From the NCBI GenBank assembly GCA_029783825.1, contig JAREIK010002443.1:188722-252721 (forward strand): 64,000 nt of DNA, given 5' to 3'. The DNA is from Sapria himalayana (taxonomy: Eukaryota > Streptophyta > Magnoliopsida > Malpighiales > Rafflesiaceae). The translations under genes were made by a program, and so were the position numbers. The first letter of the stretch is position 1, and each line of letters opens with the position of its first letter. The notes under the pieces were generated by a model. The model was given only the letters and a program-made list of their open reading frames with translations. It was not told the origin of the DNA and did not search any database. Below, piece by piece: positions 53,971-62,799 of this stretch.

Positions 53971-54639
53971 AAATAGTGCTGTTTGGGCCCTATTATGTTT
54001 CATATGTGATATCAATTTGAAATGTTGAATAATAATGAATCATTTCATTTTTGTCAAACTTAAATATTTAATATAAATAATTATTTGGAGCTTGAAGCAA
54101 GTGGTATGCTTCTACTTGTATACATGTTATTTTATGGGAATTGAAATGTATACATGATAACATATGTTTTCTATTTTCTCATTTTATCCCATAGGATTGT
54201 ATATGATATTTTAGGATATTGATGGGCAATTCTACAAAATCAAAAATTAATTGGACAATAATTGGACAAATTTGTAGTTTATACTTGTTTCATTTCTCCC
54301 TCATAATAGTCAAACAAATACCCCCTTTACTGTTTTGTTCTTATTATGTTCAAGTGTACTCGTTCATAACTTTGAAAATATTTAGGCTCTTATATGTTCA
54401 GATATTTGATTAGGTAATAGTGAATTTGGTCAATTGGGTGATGGCACTGAAGAGGGAAAAATGCACCCATGAAAAGTGAAGTAGTTAGAGGCAGAGTTTG
54501 TAATATCTGTGTTATGTGTAGCGCATTGTACTGCTGCTATTGTAGAACCTTGTGTAAATGGTGGTACCATCTTGACGAGCAGACTGTGGGTTTGGGTTCA
54601 AAATCAGGTAGGGCAGAGTTAGCTCTAGTATGTTTCTTT

Positions 54640-54807
54640 TGTGAGCTATGAATGTTCGAGTCAATTTGCATGCACCTCGACTAATCCTAGGTAAGTAAGA
54701 GCTGATACATTTCCCTCAATTCAAAGGTAAGATTAAAACCTATGATCTCATGAATATATTGTATTCCTGGAGCTCGTTGCTCGCCCTTACCATCTGAACT
54801 AACCTGT
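54640..54807 (-). mobile_element. tRNA-derived SINE, Au-like
   Basis: On the minus strand the element begins GGTTAGTTCAGATGGTAAG, which fits a pol III A box. Then, after about 45 bp, AGGTTTTAATCTTACC follows, a decayed B box (AGGTTCGAATC expected). Further on are CTAGGATTAGTCGAGGTGCA and a pyrimidine/purine tail. The GGATTAGTCGAGGTGC block is characteristic of Au-type SINEs known in many angiosperms. It sits 32 bp past exon 2 of the RCC1 fragment, in antisense to it. The exact ends are uncertain. Confidence 0.72.
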
Positions 54808-54964
54808 GATAGTAGTTGTAGTACATTAACTCATGAGTATGTGATTCACTTCAATAGTTACTAATGATATACGAACCCAAAAATTTGTAATTTAGAATTT
54901 TCATGTTCCATGTCCTTGTGTATTAATTCATATTGTTATATGTATTTCCATCTTCATCTCCATC

Positions 54965-55512
54965 TTGATGAAATTTACATGCAGCAGTAACAGTGACATC
55001 GGTGGTAGCAGCGGCAATGGAAGCTGTCGTAGTGGTGGTGGCGGCAATAGTAGGGGCTGTAGTGGCGGCAGTAGCGGCGAGAGTGGTGGGAGCGGCGAGA
55101 GCGGCATTGGTGGAAGTAGCAGCATTGGAGGCAGTGGCAGCGGCTGCAGTAGTAGTTGCACAGGAAGCAGCGCTGGTAGTGGCGATAGCAGTGGCTGCGC
55201 AGAAAGCAGTGGCGGCAGTGGCAGTAGTGGCGGTAGCAGCGGCTGCACCAGAAGCAGCGGTACCACCGGAAGCAGCGGCAAAAGAGGTAGCGGTAGGAGC
55301 GATGACAGAAGAAGTAGCTGCGGAATGCAATGGTTGCACCGTCAGTGGTGGTAGTGGCGGCAGCAGTGATGGTGGCAACGTTGGCATTGGCGACAATGAT
55401 AATAGTAGAGGCAGCAGTGGCAACGACAAAAACAGTAGTGGTATGGGCAGCGATAATGGCAATGGCAACAGTGACAGGAGCTGCAGGGAGATCAGCAGCA
55501 ACAACACGAAAT
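54965..55512. repeat. GC-rich cryptic triplet-repeat tract
   Basis: About 550 bp of imperfect GNN triplets (GGC, GCA, GTA, GAG) in a genome region otherwise AT-rich. Because the period is three, all + frames and one minus frame stay open: Ser/Gly-rich, Ala/Val-rich and, on minus, Ala/Thr-rich (231 codons, 54,923-55,618). None has a domain, signal or non-repetitive flank that would support a protein. I treat it as expanded simple sequence; an origin in a coding homopolymer tract of the captured gene region cannot be excluded. Confidence 0.75.
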
Positions 55513-56155
55513 GAGGTATATACGTATGAATAAAGTCAGTAAATATGTACATATAATACTGTAGTATTTTATGTACATATATACTGAGTATATTTGTAGT
55601 CAGTTTATATATACACATAATACTATTATTTTTATGTACAAATACTATAGTAATATATGTACGAGTGAAATGCTAGTATAAATTTACATATATACTGCAA
55701 GATTATATATGTATCAAAACATAACTTTTTTTTAATTTGACGGTGTGGTTTAAATTTTTGACAAAAATGATACCGCAATGTTCCTCATACAAAGCTTTTA
55801 TAAGTGATAGGATTTTTCACTAGACTTTACATGTCGTGTCTGGGACAACTTTGTCGTAGTAGAAAAATAATGATCAGAGGAGCAGGGGGTGAGAATGCAA
55901 CGTCAATGAATGGATATATTATAGTTTATGGATGGTTGGCAGATACATTAATGAATAAGATGAAATAAAAGTTTGTTATTTTTTTGTTTCAATTATGTAA
56001 AATATTAAATTAGAATAAGATATTAAATAATTTTTGTTTTGTTTATTATAAATTATTTATAGTTTCAATTTATATTCAAATTATTATAAAAATAGTAAAA
56101 AATAAATTAAAAAATTTTAAATTAATTTAAATTCTGAAATTAATTTTAAAATAAA
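55513..56155. other. AT-rich interior, nothing recognised
   Basis: Contains repeated TATGTACATATA and ATACTATAG words at 55,535-55,690, then AT-rich sequence without ORFs. Confidence 0.5.
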
Positions 56156-56608
56156 AATAGCTAGGGAAAAATCCCTTGCTAAATTAGCAAGGGAAAAATC
56201 TCTTACTAATTTAGCTAGTGAATTTTCACTAGCTAATTTAGCTAGAGAAATATTAAAATTAGCGATGGATTTTCCGTCGCTAAATTTATTTAGCGAGGGA
56301 CTATATCCGTCGCTAAAATTTATACATTAACACTTTAGCTATGGAATCAGCCATCATTATTTTTGTTTAGCAATGGAATATCTTATTTATTGTACTAATT
56401 TAGATAGGGAATTTATCTTTTTTAACAAAGGATTTTTCCGTCGCTAACTATTTAGCTAGGGACACTTTCCATCGCTAAATTTTAGCAAGAAGCAGTTTAG
56501 ATAGGGAACAGATCCATAAGGAATCCATCATTATATCCTATTTAGTGACGAAAAATGCTTATTTAGATAGGGAACCATCCCTAGCTATATGAGTTTTTTC
56601 TTGTTGTT
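56156..56608 (+). repeat. 3' subterminal and terminal region of second CACTA element
   Basis: Dense motifs AGCTAGGGAAAAATCCC, CTAAATTAGCAAGGGA, TTAGCGATGGATTTTCCGTC and TTTAGCTAGGGACACTTTCC, several forming local palindromes, end in TTTTTTCTTGTTGTT. The same core words occur at the 5' end of this element and at both ends of the 19.5-kb element. Confidence 0.8.
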
Positions 56609-57070
56609 TTAGTCTATCTATCTATCTATCTATCTTTTTGTCTGTCAATGTATCTATCTTTCTATATATTTATTTATATATCTATCAATCAATCAATCTA
56701 TCTATCTATCTATAAATCTGCTACTCTATTTATCTCTCTCTCTATCTCTCCATCTATATTTATATCTATTTATCTATCTATCTTTCTTTCTATCTTTCTT
56801 TCAACCAATCAATCAATCTATCTTATTATTTGTATATCAATATGTTTTTTAATCTGACTATAAATATTTCTAACAATAATTCTATCTATCTATCAAACTA
56901 TATGACTATCATTCTTTCTTTCTATTGGTATATATATATATATATCTATCTGTCTATGTATCATCAATCTATCGATTTATCTGTTAAATTATATGTCTAT
57001 CTATCTCTCTATATATGTATATATTTATATATCTAACTATCTTTATATCAATATATACATATATATTTAT
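56609..57070 (+). repeat. TATC/GATA microsatellite field, segment C
   Basis: A 460-bp remnant of the array between the second CACTA element and the LINE, in the same orientation as the other segments. It ends in TATATACATATATATTTATA. Confidence 0.92.
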
Positions 57071-57106
57071 AATGAAGATTGGGGAAATCTTTCGTGAACC
57101 CAATCC

Positions 57107-57284
57107 ATGGAGGCCCTAAAGCAAATGGCCCTGGCGCTTGGAAAGCAGGTAAAATACAAGGAGATTAGGTATGAAATACCTCACACTCCTAAAACAATAA
57201 GAAACACAAAAAAAATATGCTAATAGCTCTTATGAATCTAAGCGCACAACTCGAGCTCAAGCCAAATTAGTTTTTAATGGATAG
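57107..57284 (+). pseudogene. C-terminal tail of LINE ORF1
   Basis: The frame from ATG at 57,107 reads MEALKQMALALGKQVKYK and EIRYEIPHTPKTIRN. After a one-base frameshift near 57,207 it continues as SSYESKRTTRAQAKLVFNG, ending at TAG 57,282-57,284. That stop overlaps the ORF2 start (ATGGATAG), a layout seen in L1-like elements. ORF1 binds the element RNA in related LINEs; its main part has been lost through 5' truncation. Confidence 0.6.
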
Positions 57285-60200
57285 GTGCCTATATTGGAAT
57301 GTTAGGGGGATAGCTAATAGCCCCACGATAAATAGGTTAAGACTTTTAATTAAAGAACACAAAATCTCACTATTGATTATTGCAGAACCAATGGTTCTGC
57401 AAGATCAACTAAATAAATATAGAGAAATTTTAGGATTTAATAAGACGTATGCTAATCTAAATAGTAAACTCTGGATTTTATGGCACAGTAAATTGCAAAT
57501 TGAAATAATAAAAGATACTGAACAAATAGTACATTCAAATTAGATAAGAACACAAATCAAATAATCTCAGCAGTTTATGCAAAAAATGACAAACAATCTA
57601 GGTTGGCCTTATGGGAAGAAATGGAAGATATAGCAAGTAGAAATTTACCTTGGTTTATAGGGGGCGACTTTAACATAATAAGAAGCCCTCAAGAAAAGAA
57701 GGGAGGAAAACTACTTGATAAGGTAGCCATGAAACAATTTAATCATACAATAGCCATTACGAATCTAATGGAAATTGATTTCACCGGCTCAAGATATACC
57801 TGGTGCAATAATTGGAAAAAAAGAGGAGTTATCTAGGCCCGACTGGATAGGATTATGTGTAACATAATGTGGGTCACCTCACAAGGGATTACGGGGCTTA
57901 GACACCTTAATAGAACTTGCTCTGATCATAGCCCCCTGCTTATCACGATTCATAGTAACCAGGGTAGTACATCTAATTTTAAATTTCAAAATATGTGGGT
58001 AAAGCATGCGAGCTTTGCAGGACTCGTCAGAGAGTCCTGGAAAGAACCAGCAGAGGGAAAATCGATGCAAGTTCTATCAATTAAACTTCTGAGGCTAAAA
58101 GCTTGTTTAAAAACATGGAATAAAGAGGTTTTTGGAAAATTAAATCAGGAGCTAAAAAACTTAGAGGAAAAAGTAGCCAAGCTGGAGGATGATTTTGACT
58201 CCACGAATAACAATGAAACTCAGATATAATTGAGAAAGGCTAAAGGAGAATTGAGATTGAAATTACACATGGAAGAAATTTATTGGAAACAATGAGCAAA
58301 AATAAAATGGTTAAAGGATGGGGATCGCAATACTAAATTCTTTTATAATATGTCTAAAATAAAATCTCAAAAAAATAAAATTAAAGGTCTAATAAATAAA
58401 GAAGGGAAATGGGTAGAAGAGGAAAAGGAAATAGGTGCTCTCTTTAAAAATTTCTTTGAAAATCAACTATGTAGTCAGTCAAGTAGGACAGATAATTCTT
58501 TAATGCAGGAGATTAGGATGACCATTACGGAAGCCCAAAATCAATTAATGGAATCGATCCCAGAAGAACCAGAAGTCAAAGAAGCTGTCTTTAGCCTGGA
58601 TAAAGATAGTGCTGCAGGACCTGATGGTTGGAACAATTATTTTTATCAGGTAAACTGGAACACGATTAAAACTGAGCTAGTCCCTGCAATTGCAAGTTTT
58701 TTTGTAGGGGTGGAAATCCCAAAATCATGGGAAAAATCTTATATAGTACTAATTCCTAAAAAAGAATCACCACAGAAATGTGAGGATTATAGACCAATAA
58801 GTTTATGTAATGCTATGTATAAAATATTGGCCAAAATATTACAAAACAGGCTAAGCTTAATTTTACCTACTATAATATCTCAGGAACAAACTGGATTTGT
58901 TAAAAACAGATTAATGATTGATAATATAAAACTTGCATCAGAAATTATGAAAGAAATAGGTGGTAAAGCTAGAGGTAAAAACTTAGTGGTCAAACTAGAT
59001 CTATCGAAAGCCTTCGATAGAGTGGAATGGGATACCCTTTGCTTTGTGAAGTTTCGGCTTCTCTGAGCTGACCATAGATTTAATTTATAGATGTATTTCA
59101 AGCACCTGGGTAAGAGTCCTGGTAAAAGGTAAGTTAAGTGATGAATTTAAACCAAATAAAAGTCTAAGGCAAGGGGATCTGTTATCCCCCCTTCTTTTTG
59201 ATATATATATAGAACTATTAATACGAAACTTGAACAAGAAAATATCTGAAGGTAAAATAATGTCATTCAGACAACCAAGGAATACACCTAGAATAGGTTG
59301 TTTAGCCTACGCAGATGACTTTATAATATTTACTAATGCTAGCACAAAGTCTTTAATGAATCTTATGGATCTTCTACAAATCTTTGAAAAAGAAACAGGA
59401 CAAATGGTTAATAAAAATAAATGTCAGTTATGCTTGCAAAAAATACAAAACCAAAGTTAGTAGATAAAATAAAAAATATCACAGGTTTCGTGGAAATTAA
59501 AGGGGCATTAATGTATCTAGGTTGTCCGATATATGAGGGGAGGTAGAAGGAAGAATATCTAACTTACCTTCAAGACAAATTAAGAAAGAAAATAGCAGGA
59601 TGGAAAGAAGAGCTCCTTGGATTTGGGGGGAGAATTACACTGCTTTCACATGTATTACAAAGCACATTCACACACATTTTATCAGTGATACATCCCCCAA
59701 AAAGATTTATTAAAAAACTCGAATCAGAAATGACAAACTTTTTATGGGGTAAAAAACAAGGCAGAAATAAACTACACTAGAAGGATTGGAAAAGTATCTG
59801 TTACCCGAAAGAGGAAGCAGGCTTAGGTCTTATGAGCCTTCAGGACTCGGCAACTGCCTGGGACTGAAAAAGCTGGTGGAGTCTTAAAGAAAGTGATAAT
59901 CTATGGGCTAAATATATGAGGGTAAAATATTTAGATAATAAAAATAAGACTTCCAAGAAAGCTTCGAACAGTTGGAAGTCAATGGAAAAACAAAAAGAGA
60001 TAGTAGACTCACACTCTATACTAAAAAAGAGTGGCTGGAAATGGATGTTAACACTACAAGGAAACTTTTCTCTCAAATCGGCAAAAGATTTGGTTAGAAA
60101 GAAAAAACCGGTACAAACTCTATTTAAATGGGTATGGCAAGAAAATGTCCCGCAAAAAATGCGCTCATTTACATGGAAGGCATTATTGAACGCCATACCG

Positions 60201-61181
60201 GTAGATAGAAATGTACAAAAGAAAGGGATTAACATGGCCTCAAGATGCGAATGCTGTTTTCAAGCGGTTGAAACAACTGATCACTTGCTCTCGAATGGTC
60301 CCATTGCAGCAGAAATATGGAGAGAGATGGAAGGGAAAAAAAGAATATGTAAAATAGAGGATGGATTAATAGATAAAGTTAAAAAATGGGGAAAAGTAAA
60401 CATGAAAAGCCCAGCCAGGAAATGGCTTAGTTAGAAACTGCCACATCTAATTATCTGGTGCATTTGGAAATCTAGAAACAAAAGTAAATATGAAAATATA
60501 AGGATGAACTTAACAAAAATTATAAAAGATATTAAAAAGGAAATATATAATATAACAATAATAAAACCGATAGTCATACAGGATTTGGAACAAGAAAAGA
60601 AGCTTGAGAATGAATGAGATCTCACATACAAAGTGATAAAACAACAATGGGCTAAATGTATACAGTGGAATGCTCCGCCGGTTGGTAAACTTTCACTTAA
60701 TACGGATGAAAGTTTTAGCAGGGACATTGGAATAGCATGAGGAGGCAGAGTAATAAGAGATCATACAGGGACAGTACAGAGAGCATTTACCAGAGCTAGT
60801 AGGGCATCCTCAGCGTTGGAATCAGAAATTAGAGCATTAAAATCAGGGTTAGAGATATGTAAGCAGCTAAATTTTAAAAACATTGTAGTTTAGGTAGACT
60901 CAAAATTACTAGTTGATACGGTAATAAATAAGAAAATATTATGGAGGTATGAAGAGGATCTAGAAGTTATTCTTAATCTTCTGGAAGAACTGAAGGCCTC
61001 AATAATACATATATATAGAGAAGCCAATAATCTAGCGGATTGTCTATCTAAAATAGGCACCATCAGAGGAAATATAGATTATAAGGAGAAATTCATGCCA
61101 AATAAACTAAAGGGGATAGCATGTCTAGATAAAATGCGTTTTCCTTATATAAGAACAAATAAACAGACCTTGAAGATATGA
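57277..61181 (+). pseudogene. LINE ORF2: endonuclease, reverse transcriptase, RNase H (broken)
   Basis: The start MDRCLYWNVRGI is the classic opening of plant L1 endonucleases (APE type). WFIGGDFNIIRSPQEK and SDHSPLLI follow. A frameshift lies near 57,540. RT blocks are AGPDG (58,615), YRPISLCN, LDLSKAFDRVEWD (about 58,996), LRQGDLLSPLLF (59,170) and YADDFIIF (YADD at 59,308-59,319), so the catalytic aspartates survive. A second frameshift lies near 59,045. Downstream are LGFGGRITLL and a zf-RVT-like CECCFQAVETTDHLL in which the last Cys is lost (SNGP for expected NCP). The RNase H domain has all four acidic residues visible (LNTDES, SALESE, VDSKLL, NLADCL; 60,694-61,050). In-frame stops lie at 57,834, 58,227, 58,293, 59,544, 59,778, 59,865, 60,432, 60,615, 60,738 and 60,891. 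Family certain; inactive. Confidence 0.93.
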
Positions 61182-62678
61182 CAGATGTAGCTAAATGGAT
61201 ATATATGAAGGAGATCCCATGGTAGTATATATTAATTCTACATTTTGGCAGAATGGTATATAGCTATACTGAACGGTTGTTAAAATAATATGTATGTAAT
61301 ATACAATTTCTGCATATTTAATCTGCTAATTCCGCATTTTGGTAGAAGTCGATAATCTCTGCAGAAAGGTTGTATTTTGATTTTCTTTACAGGTCAATAT
61401 ATATTCTGTCCTTTCCTTGCAGTATGTGAAAGGGGAGTAATAGTTAATAATTGACTTATGTTGTTTTAGTTTAATCAAGAATAAGGGTAGTAGGGTGTAA
61501 AGTTCTGGTAGGCACGGTTTTTGTTTGTTTGTTTTCTCTTTGGTTTGTTCTATGATCATCAGTGAATACACGACGAAGGAGGAAGGCTAGAATCTCGTGA
61601 AGATTTGAGCCAGACGCATAGGGGAAAGGAGAGATAGTTGCTGTCTGTTGCTGCCCTCGGTTGCTGTCAGGAGTACTCCCACTGCTGAGACAAATATAAC
61701 CACTGGAGAGGAAAGACTCCCTGCTGTTCAAAGTGATAAGAGACTCATATCTTAAAATCTCCCTGGTCCTGAAGGGGATTAACAGAAACTGAGGTGAATA
61801 ATAAAAAAAAAAGGAAAAATGGTAAACAGGTAAGATCATTATGGAGGCTAAAGGAAAAGGGTAAGGTAAGATATTGGTTGTTAGAATATATTTCTATTAT
61901 TTCTTTTTTTCTTAGCAGCGAAGTCCCTCGTATATACATCCAGTAAATCCAACAGCTGCTGGAATTGTTGGAGTCCTAGTCATGGTTTGGTTATGGTTTT
62001 AATGTTTAGGATAAGTGGCTATGTGTGAATGTTGTGAAGAGTCATGTGTTAATTTACTGTAGTTTATAGATTTATTGGGTTTGTAAGTGCCTAGACTAGG
62101 AGGCTGGTCCGACACTCTCTAAAGCTGAAGGACTCAGTTTATGAAGCTCTAAAGGGGCATAGATGTAAGTGGAAATGGAGATAAGATAAAGTGCAGAAAA
62201 ATCACTTGGAGTAATTTGCCAGCTTTATCAAGCTGGAACAAAAGAGGTTAAAAGAGTAAAGGATAACTTCAAAGGCAAGAAGAAGAGCAGCCATAAGGTA
62301 AACAAGATGAATGTATGAGTATGTAGATATGTTGCTTTGTTTTGCAGGAAATCAGTAATGTCAACATAGAATAAGCATAAACTAGGAGTCTAGGAGGGTA
62401 GGAATTATGGAAACCCAACGAAGTAGAAGAAGCTCAAGTGGATTTCAAAGATCATATCAAGAAGGGTTATAGCTATAAACAAGAAATTTATAGCTAATCT
62501 AAAAAAAGTGCATCCATTGCAAATTATTCTCAAGAATAGAGATTTAGTAATTTTAGATCTTTTTTAATTTTTAATGATAAGGGTCAAGGTTGTAAGTGGG
62601 GAATGGGTAGATTTTAGTTTGTAAAAATGGTATTCCTTCACCAAAAGAGAGGGTTAATATTAATAAACTCCTTTTTGA

Positions 62679-62680
<2 letters not shown>
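61182..62680 (+). other. Non-coding 3' region of LINE, or additional insertion
   Basis: About 1.5 kb with moderate G+C and no recognised protein. TTTTGGCAGAATGG and TTTTGGTAGAAGTC (61,242 and 61,338) form a small internal duplication together with nearby TAATTC(T/C)GCATTT words. A minus ORF at 61,471-61,839 (122 codons) has no domain. For an L1-type element a 3' UTR this long is unusual but possible. Confidence 0.4.
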
Positions 62681-62681
<1 letters not shown>

Positions 62682-62722
<41 letters not shown>

Positions 62723-62748
62723 TATATATACACACTCACACACACACA

Positions 62749-62799
<51 letters not shown>
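62682..62799 (+). repeat. Compound (TA)n(CA)n(TA)n microsatellite
   Basis: (TA)n changes to CA-rich, then (CA)n, then (TA)n again at the junction between the LINE and the resumed TATC array. It may derive from the LINE tail or from the array itself. Confidence 0.93.

Larger units (their letters stand above)
49457..54607 (+). pseudogene. Captured RCC1-family gene fragment, two exons
   Basis: Exon 1 (about 49,457-49,713) encodes MNDILGN, then AIYVWGYNQSWQIGRNGKD, ARWLDISCGKEHTVAVASDG and SLFTWG. Exon 2 (54,414-54,607) continues NSEFGQLGDGTEEGKMHP, AEFVISV, AHCTAAIVEP and RLWVWVQNQ. These are RCC1 beta-propeller repeats and match the N-terminal part of plant RCC1-family proteins. The intron is phase 1, with GGG|GTTTGC donor and TTAG|GTAATAG acceptor, joining TW-G-NSEFG in frame; exon 2 ends at a CAG|GTAGGG donor. 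So introns were carried along, which indicates DNA-level capture and not retroposition. TGA at 54,470 and TAG at 54,482 disrupt exon 2, and later exons are missing. A family protein would have several more repeats. It lies inside a CACTA element, typical of transposon gene capture. Confidence 0.88.
47125..56608. mobile_element. Second CACTA-type element, 9.5 kb, with captured gene fragment
   Basis: The left end CACTACAAGAAAATATC follows the TATC array directly. The right end TTTTTTCTTGTTGTT is a degenerate inverse (CTTGTAGTG expected), after which the array resumes. Flanking triplets TAA and TTA are a near match to a 3-bp target duplication. Both ends carry TTAGCTAGGGA and TTAGCGATGGA subterminal motifs, the same type as in the 19.5-kb element, so the two belong to one family. 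No transposase is present. The cargo is two exons of an RCC1-family gene, with a foldback element, a copia remnant, a SINE and a triplet-repeat tract. The non-autonomous, gene-carrying structure is inference from these parts. Confidence 0.8.
57071..62680 (+). mobile_element. 5'-truncated L1-type LINE
   Basis: A non-LTR retrotransposon inserted in the TATC array. It begins inside the end of ORF1 and contains ORF2 (57,277-61,181) with endonuclease, reverse transcriptase, zf-RVT-like and RNase H regions. About 1.5 kb of non-coding sequence follows before a (TA)n(CA)n tract. The AT-rich junctions prevent identification of a target-site duplication, and no clear poly(A) tail is visible. The right boundary is set where the unique sequence stops and may include another small insertion. 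Confidence 0.85.

Noticed and set aside
54923..55618. 231-codon minus-strand ORF (Ala/Thr-rich) and overlapping + ORFs of 173 and 129 codons
   Set aside because: All follow from one imperfect triplet repeat; several frames on both strands are open at once. The unique flanks encode nothing recognisable.
59840..60235. 131-codon minus-strand ORF
   Set aside because: Antisense of the LINE ORF2 region between RT and RNase H; the + strand has clear family motifs.
61471..61839. 122-codon minus-strand ORF in the LINE 3' region
   Set aside because: No domain, no homology I recognise, no regulatory context, and its length is compatible with chance in this sequence.
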